A stretch of 64,000 nt of DNA from Aeromonas sp. FDAARGOS 1405 (GTDB lineage: Bacteria; Pseudomonadota; Gammaproteobacteria; Enterobacterales; Aeromonadaceae), in the NCBI RefSeq assembly GCF_019048265.1, contig NZ_CP077311.1, forward strand, positions 3,481,001-3,545,000, written 5' to 3'. This document shows, in pieces, positions 45,835 to 54,776 of the stretch. Positions within the stretch are counted from its first letter, which is position 1. Every line of letters begins with the position of its first letter. The notes beneath the pieces were generated by a model. That model did not search any database. It saw nothing but the letters and a program-made list of their open reading frames with translations, and had not been told where the DNA came from. A program made the position numbers and the translations under genes.

Positions 45835-47037
45835 TTACAGCGCGGGCAGCATTCCAAGGCTGACGCTGATCTGGACGCCGACAATCAATGCGCCCATGGC
45901 GGCAGCCACTCCCAGCGCCACCACGCCACCCGGGGCGCGGTAGTGGTGGGCGGGAGCTTGCTTGCGGCTCTGCCATACCAGCGCTACCGGCAGCAGTACC
46001 GCGAGGATCGCCAGCGCAATGGCAGCGTAGCCAAGCGCCATGATAAAGCCCTGCGGGAAGTAGAGGGCAAACAGCAGCGGCGGCACGAAGGTGATAAGAC
46101 CGGTCTGGCTGCGGCCCTGCCAGTTGTCCTTGCGGCGGGTTACCTTGGCCATAAAGTCGAACAGCCCCAGCGTCACCCCGAGGAAGGAGGTGGCGAGCGC
46201 CAGATCGGCAAACAGGTGCATAGCCTGATTGAAGGCCGGCCAGCTCACCAGCTTGCCGACGTTGGCCAGCAGGCTGTCCAGCGCGCCGCCGGTTTGCAGC
46301 AGGGCTTGCTGGCCGAGCAGACCGAGGATCGCTACCTGCCACAGCACGTAGAGGATCAGCGGCAGGGCGGAGCCCCAGACAAAGACCCGGCGCAGCTGTT
46401 TGGGACAATCGCCGAGGTAGAGCATGACACTCGGAATGGAGCCGTGAAAGCCGAACGAGGTGAAGATGACCGGCAGGCCCGCCAGCAACAGGCCCTGACC
46501 CAGCGGCATCGAAAGTAGATGCTGCCCTTCGGTGCGGGGCAGCAGCAACGCCAGCACCACCACCATGATTACCAGTTTGACGGTGAACATCAGCCGGTTG
46601 AGGTAATCCACCGAGCGGGTGCCGACACAGACCATGCCGCCAAACAGCAGAGTAAAGGCCCAGGCGGCCTGCTCCTGGCTGAGAGTCATGCCCGCATCGG
46701 CCAGCGCCTGTGCCAGCAGGCTGCTGCCACCGCTGATGTAAGCGGAGGCCAGCGAGTAGAACAGCATCAGGATACATAAGGAGGCGATGCGCTTGCCCCA
46801 GGGGCCGAGCAAATGATCCGCCAGCTGGTGCAGGTACCATTTGCCGGTGTTGAGGCTTGCCTCTACTTGCAGCATGGCGGTGAAGGCCATCAGGGCCCAG
46901 AGGCCAACCATCAGCAGCAGGGTGGCGGGGCCGCCGAGGGAGGAGGAGGCCAGCGGCAGGGCCAGCATGCCGGCGCCTATGGTGGTGCCGGCAATCAACA
47001 GGGTACAACCCAGAGTTTTGGTATTCATGTTATCCAT
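45835..47037 (-). CDS. Aromatic amino acid permease (TyrP/Mtr-like, HAAAP family)
   Basis: A 400-residue inner-membrane proton symporter with about eleven helices. The N-terminus MNTKTLGCTLLIAGTTIGAGMLALPLA is typical of TyrP and Mtr, as are WALMAFTAMLQVE, AYISGGSSLLAQAL and FTSFGFHGSIPSVMLYL. Two close starts exist (47037 and 47028); the second is better spaced from GGATGG. A TyrR-like box lies 151 bases upstream of the first start. Tyrosine is the likelier substrate from overall resemblance to TyrP, but tryptophan cannot be excluded. Confidence 0.9.
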   Translation of the reverse strand: MDNMNTKTLGCTLLIAGTTIGAGMLALPLASSSLGGPATLLLMVGLWALMAFTAMLQVEASLNTGKWYLHQLADHLLGPWGKRIASLCILMLFYSLASAYISGGSSLLAQALADAGMTLSQEQAAWAFTLLFGGMVCVGTRSVDYLNRLMFTVKLVIMVVVLALLLPRTEGQHLLSMPLGQGLLLAGLPVIFTSFGFHGSIPSVMLYLGDCPKQLRRVFVWGSALPLILYVLWQVAILGLLGQQALLQTGGALDSLLANVGKLVSWPAFNQAMHLFADLALATSFLGVTLGLFDFMAKVTRRKDNWQGRSQTGLITFVPPLLFALYFPQGFIMALGYAAIALAILAVLLPVALVWQSRKQAPAHHYRAPGGVVALGVAAAMGALIVGVQISVSLGMLPAL

Positions 47038-47187
47038 CCGAACGTAGCGGTGTCAGTGCAAACAGACGATGTCAGCATTAACGTCAACAAAAGGGGGCCG
47101 ATTGGCGTTATCAGAAGGTGCCTCCGGTGATAGGGCCGGAGGCTAGCAATATCGGAACGGGAACATCTGTACCTAAAACCTGTCAGT

Positions 47188-47205
47188 TGTAAAAGATGGT
47201 TGCCA
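47188..47205. promoter_or_regulatory. TyrR-like box upstream of the aromatic permease gene
   Basis: TGTAAAAGATGGTTGCCA matches TGTAAA-N6-TTTACA at 10 of 12 positions. A weak second copy (7 of 12) at 47169-47186 is separated from it by one base, echoing the strong/weak paired boxes of E. coli tyrP. Confidence 0.45.
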
Positions 47206-47494
47206 CGTTAGCGGATCAAAATAGCGGAAACAACCCCTTTTATACGGATCTTGTGCTGGCTTGTGGCAATAAGTGGAAATAAATGATGACAGTGATGGCT
47301 GATTGCAGAAAAAAGCACCGAAAAAATGACTGGCAGGGGCTCATTGATACAGGTCAGCCAAGTGGTTGCAGCACGGATGGGGGAGTGCCTTGTCGTGGCG
47401 TTGGCGTTTAGTTGCGGGGTGAAAGGAGTGTGGAGGCCGGTTGTTTAGTCGGGCAGACGGTAGAGAAAGCAAAGCGGGCGGGTAGGGTTGTGGG

Positions 47495-47532
47495 GAAAAA
47501 CAATAAGGCTGCCAATCCTGGCAGCCTTATTG
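47495..47532 (-). terminator. Intrinsic terminator after cra
   Basis: CAATAAGGCTGCCA and TGGCAGCCTTATTG form a 14-bp stem; read leftward it ends in five T residues. Confidence 0.85.
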
Positions 47533-47587
47533 TCATCTGCATTCTTTACCCACCCATTAATAGCAAATCGGGTCTGCTTCGAGCAGG

Positions 47588-48574
47588 TTAGCGACGGCGC
47601 TTGAGGGTGCGGCTCACATAGTGCAGCCCGCTCTGGTAGTTGCCGTTCACCGCCTTGAGTGCCAGCTCCAGCGCCTGGCTCGCCAGCGCGTCGTGCTGCT
47701 GGGGCAGGGAGTTGATGCCAAAGGGGAGGAAGTCGAGCAGCCGATCGTCCCCGAAGGTGGCCATGGCGAGCTGGCTCATATCGATCTCTTGCTCCAACAG
47801 GTAGTCGAGTACCCCCTCCATCAGGATATAGGAGGTGGTGATCAGCGCTTCGGGCAACTGGCCCAGCTGCTGGTGCAGATCTTTGATCAGGCGATACCCC
47901 TCAAGGCGGGAGAAGTGATCCCCCTGACACAGGTGGCGAGCCGCGCTGTGACTGGCGACCGCCTGCTCGAAACCGGCTTTGCGCTCCTGACTGATCGTGA
48001 GTGCTGGCAGCGCGGTGATCAAGGCGATATGGCGCAAGGTCGGGGTGAGCAGGGAGCTGGTGAGATCAAAGCTCGCCTTCTCGTTTTCACTGGCGACGGT
48101 GACAAACTTGTCGGCGGCCATCGCCCGGTCGATGGCGAGGATCTGGCTGCCTTGCGCCTGCAATTTGCCGTAGAAGGGGTCGTCCGGGGGCAGGCAACTG
48201 GCCACCAGCAGGGCATCCACATGACGGCTCACCAGCATCTGGGCCAGCTCTTTTTCGGTGGCGGGCTCATCTTCCGAGCAGACGATGAGCAGCTGATAGC
48301 CCTGCGCCCGGGCCCCCTGTTCCAGCCGTTTGGCCAGCTTGGCATAACTGGCGTTCTCAAGGTCGGGCAGGATAAAGCCGAGGGTCTTGGTCTGGCCGCC
48401 ACGCAGGGAGGCGGCGCGGCTGTCCGGCTGGTAGTTATGGGCGGTGACAACGGCCATCACCTTGTCGCGGGTGGCCTGACTGATGCGGTATTGGTCGGCC
48501 TTGCCATTGATCACATAGCTTGCCGTGGTGCGCGAGACACCGGCGAGGGCGGCGATTTCATCCAGTTTCATCAT
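47588..48574 (-). CDS. cra: Catabolite repressor/activator Cra (FruR)
   Basis: A 328-residue LacI-family regulator. The DNA-binding head MKLDEIAALAGVSRTTASYVINGKADQYRIS is nearly the E. coli Cra sequence, followed by the hinge and a sugar-binding-like core (GFILPDLENASYAKLAKRLE, LPPDDPFYGKL, LAIDRAM, ATFGDDRLLDFLP). Cra senses fructose-1-phosphate and controls carbon flow. Starts at 48574 or 48571 are equally plausible; the ORF open to 48625 lacks support. Unlike in E. coli, cra lies next to and divergent from fruBKA, the arrangement of pseudomonads and vibrios, with two operators between. Confidence 0.94.
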   Translation of the reverse strand: MMKLDEIAALAGVSRTTASYVINGKADQYRISQATRDKVMAVVTAHNYQPDSRAASLRGGQTKTLGFILPDLENASYAKLAKRLEQGARAQGYQLLIVCSEDEPATEKELAQMLVSRHVDALLVASCLPPDDPFYGKLQAQGSQILAIDRAMAADKFVTVASENEKASFDLTSSLLTPTLRHIALITALPALTISQERKAGFEQAVASHSAARHLCQGDHFSRLEGYRLIKDLHQQLGQLPEALITTSYILMEGVLDYLLEQEIDMSQLAMATFGDDRLLDFLPFGINSLPQQHDALASQALELALKAVNGNYQSGLHYVSRTLKRRR

Positions 48575-48686
48575 ATTGGCTCTGTTTGAGTTGCAAGGCC
48601 CACGGTCACTGCCGGGTGAGGGCACCGAAAAGTGTGCGCGGGATCATATCATTGAAAAGCACTCTTTGTGGGTACTTGATCAATTC

Positions 48687-48701
48687 GCTGAAACGATTCA
48701 G
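48687..48701. promoter_or_regulatory. Cra operator 1 (fruBKA control region)
   Basis: GCTGAAACGATTCAG is nearly identical to the Cra consensus, GCTGAAACGTTTCAG, differing at one base. Confidence 0.8.
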
Positions 48702-48713
48702 TCTGAGTGTAAG

Positions 48714-48726
48714 TGAAACGATTCAG
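48714..48726. promoter_or_regulatory. Cra operator 2 (fruBKA control region)
   Basis: TGAAACGATTCAG repeats the core of the first operator, 25 bases downstream. Confidence 0.75.
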
Positions 48727-48870
48727 CCTGTCAGCAACGAAGAGACCCAGTGGCCTGAAAATCAGGCTCCGATCACAGTCAACCGTGTTCGGGTCTATTG
48801 TCAGCTGGCGAGTTACCCGAATGTTCAATTGTGACGTACCGGCGCGGCCGGAACCTGATGGAGAGTCTCT

Positions 48871-49971
48871 ATGTTGAAGTTGGCGCGAGAGCAGATCTTG
48901 CTGGGGCAGTCGGTGGCGACCAAGTCGGACGCCATTGCCCTGCTGGCAGGCAAACTGACCGAAGCCGGTCTGGTGGAAGCGGGCTATGTGGATGGGATGC
49001 TGGCCCGTGAAGCGCAGCATGCCACCTATCTTGGCAGCGGCATCGCCATTCCCCACGGCACCACCGACACCCGTCATCTGGTGAAGAGCACCGGCGTCAT
49101 GGTGGCCCAGTTCCCCAATGGTATCGAGTGGGAGGAGGGGCAGATCGCCTACGTCGCCATCGGCATCGCCGCCAAGTCAGACGAACATCTGGGCATTTTG
49201 CGCCAGCTCACCCATGTGCTGGGTGACGAGCAGGCGGCAGCTCAGCTCAAAGAGGCCACCGATGCCGACACCATCATCAACATCCTGACTGGCGCCACTG
49301 CCGCGAAAGAGGTGCAATACCTGACCCTAGCTGACTTCCCGGCCGATGATGGCGACCAACTGCTGCTGGGAGCAGCCGCCCGCGCCAAATCGGCGGGCTG
49401 GGGCGATGCCGCCATGGTGAGCGCGCTGCTGGCAAGCGATCCCGCCTATCTGGGCGAGGGCATCTGGCTGGCCCGGGCGCAAGCGGCCCAGACTGGCTGG
49501 GTGTTGGCAACGCCCAGCAGCGAACTTCGCGCAGGGGAGCTGCCGGTCAGCGCCATGCTACTGCTGTGCGCCGCAGATAGCGGCCATCTGCCGCAGCTGG
49601 AGAATCTGGCCAAACTGGCGGCTGCTGGTCAGCTGGCGACGCTGGCGGGCGGCGAGGGACTGGCCATGCTGCAAGCAGGCCCCGCGAGCGGTCTTTCCGA
49701 AACCTTCACCATCATCAATCCCCACGGCTTGCACGCTCGTCCCGGCGCCATGCTGGTCAAGGTGGCCAAAGAGTTTGAATCCGACATCCGGGTGGCCAAT
49801 CTGGATGGCAGCGGCGAAGCGGTTTCCGCCAAGAGCCTGATGAAAGTGATCGGTCTTGGGGTCAAATGCGGGCACCGTCTGGCGTTTCGCGCCGAAGGGG
49901 CTGATGCCGAAGCGGCTCTCAAGGGGATCGGTGAGGCCATCGCCGCTGGTCTCGGCGAGGGGGCGCATTAA
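48871..49971 (+). CDS. fruB: Fructose PTS diphosphoryl transfer protein (IIA-FPr)
   Basis: A 366-residue cytoplasmic fusion that passes phosphate from enzyme I to the fructose permease. The N-terminal IIA domain carries His62 (GIAIPHGTTDT), a central linker domain spans about residues 150-270, and the C-terminal HPr-like domain carries His288 (NPHGLHARPGA). GGAG stands 7 bases before the ATG. It is the first gene of fruBKA, the stop overlaps the fruK start by one base, and two Cra operators lie upstream. Confidence 0.96.
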   Translation: MLKLAREQILLGQSVATKSDAIALLAGKLTEAGLVEAGYVDGMLAREAQHATYLGSGIAIPHGTTDTRHLVKSTGVMVAQFPNGIEWEEGQIAYVAIGIAAKSDEHLGILRQLTHVLGDEQAAAQLKEATDADTIINILTGATAAKEVQYLTLADFPADDGDQLLLGAAARAKSAGWGDAAMVSALLASDPAYLGEGIWLARAQAAQTGWVLATPSSELRAGELPVSAMLLLCAADSGHLPQLENLAKLAAAGQLATLAGGEGLAMLQAGPASGLSETFTIINPHGLHARPGAMLVKVAKEFESDIRVANLDGSGEAVSAKSLMKVIGLGVKCGHRLAFRAEGADAEAALKGIGEAIAAGLGEGAH

Positions 49972-50960
49972 TGAAGATTGTTACCATCACCCTCAATCCG
50001 GCCCTTGATCTCACTACTCGCCTCGAGGCGATGAGCCTCGGTGAGGTCAATCTGGTGAGCGAGGCCAACCTGCGTGCCGCAGGCAAGGGGATCAACGTCG
50101 CCATGGTGCTCAAAGATCTTGGCAGAGACGTGGGCGTCACAGGCTGGCTGGGCGCTGACAATGAGCAGAGCTTTGTCTCCCTGTTTGCAGAGCGGACGCT
50201 TGATGATCACTTTGTCCGTGTCGTGGGCAGCACCCGCATCAACGTCAAGATCTCCGAACAGTCCGGTCGGGTTACCGATCTCAACTTGCCGGGGCTCACC
50301 ATCCAGCAAGGGGAAGTGTGCGCGCTGGAGCAGGCCATCGACAAATTGGCACCTCACGCCGAGTGGTTCGTGCTGGCGGGCAGCCTGCCCAAAGGGGTGG
50401 CCCCCGATTACTGCGCCCATCTGATCCGCCTGCTCAAGGCCAAGGGCAAGCAGGTGATCTTCGATTGCAGCGGTGCGGCGTTAAGCGAAGGGATCAAGGC
50501 GGCGCCGACCCTGGTCAAACCCAATCTGGAGGAGCTGAGCCAATGGGCTGGTCGCCCCATCAAGACCCTGAGCGAGCAGGCCGAGTGTGCCCGCGCGCTG
50601 CAGGCGAGCGGGATCCCCAACGTGGTGATCTCCAACGGCGCCGATGGCCTCATCTGGTTTGCCCCAGATGCCGTTTGGCAGGCCATTCCGCCGCGGATGC
50701 AGGTGGTCAGCACGGTTGGTGCTGGCGATTCTCTGGTGGCAGGTCTCGCCCATGGTCTGAGCCTTGGCTGGGCGCCGGAGCAGACCCTGCGGCTGGCCAC
50801 CGCCGTCTCGGCATTGGCGGTCAGTCAGGTGGCGGTCGGCTTTGACGATATCAATGTGCTCAACCCTTTACTTGAACAGGTGCGCGTAGAGCGTCTGGAT
50901 GCGCTGGCACCGGTTCAGTGCAATACCCCCTCAATGGAAAACTCAGGAGATGCCCAATGA
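49971..50960 (+). CDS. fruK: 1-phosphofructokinase
   Basis: A 329-residue PfkB-family sugar kinase that converts fructose-1-phosphate to fructose-1,6-bisphosphate. Signatures are ITLNPALDLT at the start, GKGINVAMVLKDLG, AGSLPKGVAPDYCAHLI and the ATP-site TVGAGDSLVAGLAHG with the catalytic Asp. It overlaps fruB by one base and fruA by four (ATGA), so all three are translated together. Confidence 0.96.
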   Translation: MKIVTITLNPALDLTTRLEAMSLGEVNLVSEANLRAAGKGINVAMVLKDLGRDVGVTGWLGADNEQSFVSLFAERTLDDHFVRVVGSTRINVKISEQSGRVTDLNLPGLTIQQGEVCALEQAIDKLAPHAEWFVLAGSLPKGVAPDYCAHLIRLLKAKGKQVIFDCSGAALSEGIKAAPTLVKPNLEELSQWAGRPIKTLSEQAECARALQASGIPNVVISNGADGLIWFAPDAVWQAIPPRMQVVSTVGAGDSLVAGLAHGLSLGWAPEQTLRLATAVSALAVSQVAVGFDDINVLNPLLEQVRVERLDALAPVQCNTPSMENSGDAQ

Positions 50961-52681
50961 AAGCAATCTTGGTTACGGCTTGCCCGGCGGGCATTGCCAC
51001 CAGCTTTCTCGCTGCAAAACGGATAGAACAGCAGGCCAAACTGGCTGGCTGGGAACTCACCCTCGACGTCGGCTCCAGCGTGCAGCCCCGCCAGGTACCG
51101 AATAAGGAGCAGATTACCGCCGCCGATCTGGTGCTGGTTGTCGCCAGTGCCCCGGTGGATCTCGCCGCCTATGATGGCAAGCGAGTCTATCAGGGCAGCA
51201 TGGATCTCGCCCTGCAGGATCCGGCTGCCTTGCTGGAAGCAGCCACCAGCGGTGCCAGCGTCTATCGTCATCAAGCCGCGCCTGCTGCCGCCAAATCGGT
51301 CGCCGCTGGGAAGCGCATCGTGGCAGTGACAGCGTGCCCGACTGGCGTTGCCCACACCTTTATGTCGGCAGAAGCGCTGGAGACCATGGCCAAACAGCTG
51401 GGTTATCAGATCCGCGTCGAGACCCAAGGCTCGGTCGGTGCCCAGAACGCCCTGACCGCCGAGGAGATTGCATCCGCTGATCTGGTGTTCCTCGCCACCG
51501 ATATCGAGGTGGACATGGCTCGTTTCGACGGCAAGCTGGTCTATCGCACCAGTACCGGTGCGGCACTGAAGAAAACCCGTGCCGAGTTGGGCAAGGCGTG
51601 GACCGAGGCGAAAACCTATCGTCACAGCGGTGCCAGCCAGCCCAAGAAAGAGGAAAAAGCTGGCCCCTACAAGCATCTGCTGACCGGTGTCTCCTTTATG
51701 TTGCCGATGGTGGTGGCGGGCGGCCTGATTATCGCGCTCTCGTTCGTGTTCGGGATTGAGGCGTTCAAGGTGGAAGGCACTCTGGCCGCCGCTCTGATGA
51801 AGATCGGTGGCGGCTCTGCCTTTGCCCTGATGATCCCGGTGCTGGCCGGTTACATTGCCTACTCCATCGCTGACCGCCCGGGTCTCGCTCCCGGCATGAT
51901 CGGTGGCATGCTGGCAAGCTCGCTGGGCGCCGGTTTCCTTGGCGGCATCGTCGCCGGTTTTCTGGCCGGTTACAGTGCCAAATACCTGAGTGACAAGGTG
52001 CGCCTGCCGACTACCCTGGAAGCGCTCAAGCCGATCCTGATTATTCCGCTGTTTGCCAGCCTGTTTACCGGCCTGGTGATGATCTACGTCGTCGGTGGCC
52101 CTGTGGCCGGTATCATGAATGCCATGACCGAGTTCCTCAACAACATGGGCTCTGCCAACGCTGTGCTGCTGGGTGTCATCATCGGTGCCATGATGTGCTT
52201 CGACATGGGTGGCCCGGTCAACAAGGCAGCCTACGCCTTCGGGGTCGGCCTGCTGGCCTCCAAAACCTACGCCCCCATGGCTGCCGTGATGGCCGCCGGC
52301 ATGGTGCCGGCGCTGGGGATGGGGATCGCCACCTTCCTGGCCCGCGCCAAGTTCATCAAGGCGGAACAGGAAGCGGGCAAGGCCTCCTTCGTGCTGGGTC
52401 TGTGCTTTATCTCCGAGGGGGCCATCCCGTTTGCCGCCAAGGATCCGATGCGGGTCATCCCGGCCTGCATGGTCGGCGGCGCCCTGACCGGTGCGCTCTC
52501 CATGCTGTTCGGTTGCGAGCTGATGGCTCCCCACGGCGGTCTGTTCGTGCTGTTCATCCCGCACGCCATCAGCAATGTCATGATGTATATCGTGGCCATT
52601 GCAGCAGGCTCGCTGCTGACCGGTGTCTCCTACGCCATGCTCAAGCGCGGCGAAGAGCAGGCCAAGCTGGCCACGGCATAA
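50957..52681 (+). CDS. fruA: Fructose-specific PTS permease IIBC
   Basis: A 574-residue membrane protein that takes up fructose as fructose-1-phosphate. Order: a degenerate IIB' domain (residues 1-100, Cys9 in VTACPAG), the active IIB domain with Cys127 (VTACPTGVAHTFM), then the IIC membrane part from about 235 with many helices (KHLLTGVSFMLPMVVAGGLIIAL, DMGGPVNKAAYAFG, SEGAIPFAAKDPMRVIP). The ATG at 50957 overlaps the fruK stop; the frame open to 50918 lies inside fruK. A terminator follows. Confidence 0.96.
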   Translation: MKAILVTACPAGIATSFLAAKRIEQQAKLAGWELTLDVGSSVQPRQVPNKEQITAADLVLVVASAPVDLAAYDGKRVYQGSMDLALQDPAALLEAATSGASVYRHQAAPAAAKSVAAGKRIVAVTACPTGVAHTFMSAEALETMAKQLGYQIRVETQGSVGAQNALTAEEIASADLVFLATDIEVDMARFDGKLVYRTSTGAALKKTRAELGKAWTEAKTYRHSGASQPKKEEKAGPYKHLLTGVSFMLPMVVAGGLIIALSFVFGIEAFKVEGTLAAALMKIGGGSAFALMIPVLAGYIAYSIADRPGLAPGMIGGMLASSLGAGFLGGIVAGFLAGYSAKYLSDKVRLPTTLEALKPILIIPLFASLFTGLVMIYVVGGPVAGIMNAMTEFLNNMGSANAVLLGVIIGAMMCFDMGGPVNKAAYAFGVGLLASKTYAPMAAVMAAGMVPALGMGIATFLARAKFIKAEQEAGKASFVLGLCFISEGAIPFAAKDPMRVIPACMVGGALTGALSMLFGCELMAPHGGLFVLFIPHAISNVMMYIVAIAAGSLLTGVSYAMLKRGEEQAKLATA

Positions 52682-52713
52682 GCCTCGCCACCCGGCAAGA
52701 CGTCATAACCAAG

Positions 52714-52740
52714 AGCGGCCTGTGGGCCGCTTTTTGTTTT
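52714..52740 (+). terminator. Intrinsic terminator after fruBKA
   Basis: AGCGGCC and GGCCGCT pair around TGTG, followed by a long T-rich tract. Confidence 0.88.
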
Positions 52741-52782
52741 GTCGGGAGGATAGGTAACCTGTGAGGGGAAGATAGGGAGTGG

Positions 52783-53034
52783 TTAAAACTCCCAGCCTTG
52801 TTGTTCTGGCAACTGGGGTTGCGCTCCTTCCAGCGCTTTGCGCCTCGCAGCCTCAACCCGCGCCTTGCGGGCGCGACACAGACGCATTACATCCTGTTGC
52901 TGGGCCGGGCTCATTTTCTGCCAGTTGAAACGCTCCTCGCGATTGCGCAGGCATCCTTTGCAATAGCCCTTGTTGTTCACCTCGCAGACCCCGATACAGG
53001 GGCTCTGCAACGGGAATATTTCGAGCTGTTCCAT
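52783..53034 (-). CDS. DUF1289 family protein
   Basis: An 83-residue protein with the DUF1289 cysteine pattern (SPCIGVCEVNNKGYCKGCLRNREE, four cysteines at about residues 13-28), probably binding zinc or an iron-sulfur cluster. The C-terminal half is basic and helical (QDVMRLCRARKARVEAARRKALE). The family, including E. coli YdhL, has no defined role. It is a single gene facing the fruA terminator, and mltA diverges from it. Confidence 0.9.
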   Translation of the reverse strand: MEQLEIFPLQSPCIGVCEVNNKGYCKGCLRNREERFNWQKMSPAQQQDVMRLCRARKARVEAARRKALEGAQPQLPEQQGWEF

Positions 53035-53183
53035 CCATTACCTCGCATATCCTGTCACCTTGTTATAACCCAGCATCCTCCCTTTGGAGAAATCTCTCTT
53101 CAAGTGATTGATGTCGTTTGCTTTCCCCCTGCAAATTTGGCATCTTGCCGCCGAGCAGGACTCTTGGTGTTAAATGAGGACAT

Positions 53184-54335
53184 ATGAACAAACACGGATT
53201 CTGGCTGACCGCGATAGTGCTGGGGTTGGCCGGGTGTGCGGGTAACTCTGACAAAGCAGAGGTGCCAAAAAAACAGACTGATGACAGATGTTTTCTCAAC
53301 TGCGAGGTGCCGGAAAATCTGGGCAAGCAGTATCTGGACGGTACCTTGCCGGGGGATCTGGTGCGGGTCGAGCGGGTCAACAGTCGTGCCAGTGCCGATT
53401 ACAGCAAGTTTGGCCCCCAGAGTCGCATTGTCATGCAGCGTTCAGGGCGGATGGCGAGCCGTTATGGCGAGCTCTATCACCAGCTCTCCCGCTGGGTGGC
53501 GGGCGGCGGCAATCCTGCCGACATCACCCGTTACGGCATCAGCCTGGCTCAGCTGGGCGGCGCCGATCGCATGGGCAACGTGCTCTTTACCGGTTACTAC
53601 TCGCCGGTGCTGGAGGTGCGTCACCGCCCCGATGCCAAATACAAATATCCCATCTATGCCATGCCAAAATGTGGCGGTCGCTGTCCGACCCGGGCCGAGA
53701 TCCATCAGGGAGCACTGGCCAACCGCGGGCTGGAGCTGGGTTACAGCAAATCCCTTATAGACAATTTCCTGATGGATGTGCAGGGCTCGGGCTTTGTCCA
53801 CTACGGGGATGACGATCGGCTGCAATATCTGGGCTACAGCGGCAAGAACGGCCACGGTTACGTCAGTATCGGTCGGGTACTGATCGACCGCGGTGAAGTA
53901 CCCAAAGAGCAGATGTCGATGAAGGCCATCAAGGAGTGGGCCAACCGTCAACCGGAGGAGAGCGTCAAGGAGTTGGTGGAGCAGAATCCCTCCTATGTCT
54001 TCTTCGAGCGTCGACCCACCAATGACGTGATCGGCGCCGCCGGTATCCCGCTGCTGCCGATGGCGGCCGTCGCTGCCGACAAGACCCTGTTGCCGATGGG
54101 GACGCCGATCCTCGCTGAAGTTCCTTTGCTCGATAAAGAGGGCAACTGGACCGGCAAGCACCAGCTGCGCTTGTTGATTGCGCTGGATGTGGGCGGGGCG
54201 GTGAAGAAGGGACACCTCGATCTCTACCACGGTATGGGTGAGAAGGCTGGTGTCGCAGCCGGTCACTACAAGCACTTCGGCCGGGTCTGGAAGCTTGGCC
54301 TGCACCACGGGCCGACTGCCGCCCCCTGGTTGTAA
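53184..54335 (+). CDS. mltA: Membrane-bound lytic murein transglycosylase A
   Basis: A 383-residue outer-membrane lipoprotein that cleaves peptidoglycan. The lipobox LAGC gives a lipidated Cys18 after a short signal peptide. Family blocks are LFTGYYSPVLEVRHRP, the QGSGFV segment, and the C-terminal LLIALDVGGAVKKGHLDLYHGMGEKAG with the catalytic aspartate in the conserved DxGGA position. Length is close to E. coli MltA (365). It is monocistronic, with a terminator behind. Confidence 0.94.
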   Translation: MNKHGFWLTAIVLGLAGCAGNSDKAEVPKKQTDDRCFLNCEVPENLGKQYLDGTLPGDLVRVERVNSRASADYSKFGPQSRIVMQRSGRMASRYGELYHQLSRWVAGGGNPADITRYGISLAQLGGADRMGNVLFTGYYSPVLEVRHRPDAKYKYPIYAMPKCGGRCPTRAEIHQGALANRGLELGYSKSLIDNFLMDVQGSGFVHYGDDDRLQYLGYSGKNGHGYVSIGRVLIDRGEVPKEQMSMKAIKEWANRQPEESVKELVEQNPSYVFFERRPTNDVIGAAGIPLLPMAAVAADKTLLPMGTPILAEVPLLDKEGNWTGKHQLRLLIALDVGGAVKKGHLDLYHGMGEKAGVAAGHYKHFGRVWKLGLHHGPTAAPWL

Positions 54336-54392
54336 TCCTCTGAGGCTTTGGGCGTCTGTCATCGGGCGCCCGAGCAATGTGAAGAGACAAAG

Positions 54393-54420
54393 AAAGCCGC
54401 CGGATTGCTCCGGCGGCTTT
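54393..54420. terminator. Bidirectional terminator between mltA and yfaE
   Basis: AAAGCCGCCGGA and TCCGGCGGCTTT form a 12-bp stem around TTGC between two converging genes. Confidence 0.85.
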
Positions 54421-54452
54421 CTATTTTGTGAGAGTGGCAGCTGGTGGCGGTG

Positions 54453-54776
54453 TCAGCTCTTCTGGATATCCAGCCGGATGGCGCCGACCGGTTTGCAGCA
54501 GCAGGGGAGACACTCCCCTTGGGCGACAAATGCCAGCGGCACATTGGGGTAGTGCACCTTGCCAGCCATCAGCGGAGTGCGGCAAGCGCCGCAATAGCCG
54601 CTGCGACACTGGAACTCCACATGATGACCATGGCGCTCCAGGGTCTCCAACACGCTTTCGCCGGGATGGGCGTGCAGCACGGCACCATCCCGGGTATGTA
54701 CCCGTGGTGCCACGACCGTATGCTGTTCGGCAGGTGCGTGCGGGGCAGGGGTCAGCGTGTTGGTGGCGTCACTCAC
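54453..54776 (-). CDS. yfaE: [2Fe-2S] ferredoxin YfaE (ribonucleotide reductase maintenance)
   Basis: A 107-residue plant-type ferredoxin. The iron-sulfur ligands are visible in [15 protein letters not shown] (Cys-X4-Cys-X2-Cys) and the distal GECLPCC. YfaE reduces and rebuilds the diferric-tyrosyl radical of NrdB. It overlaps the nrdB stop by four bases, so it is translated with nrdB. The first 25 residues are rich in Thr, Pro and Ala and longer than in E. coli (84 residues). Confidence 0.94.
   Translation of the reverse strand: MSDATNTLTPAPHAPAEQHTVVAPRVHTRDGAVLHAHPGESVLETLERHGHHVEFQCRSGYCGACRTPLMAGKVHYPNVPLAFVAQGECLPCCCKPVGAIRLDIQKS

Larger units (their letters stand above)
47038..47587. 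other. 550-base gap between the TyrP-like permease and cra
   Basis: It holds the permease control region, with a TyrR-like box at 47188-47205, and the terminator of the leftward cra gene at 47495-47532. The middle (47210-47490) shows no credible coding sequence; nothing else was recognised there. Confidence 0.5.

Noticed and set aside
45806..47008. A 400-codon open frame overlapping the permease gene on the same strand
   Set aside because: It is an out-of-frame shadow without membrane-protein character; the real gene is at 45835-47037.
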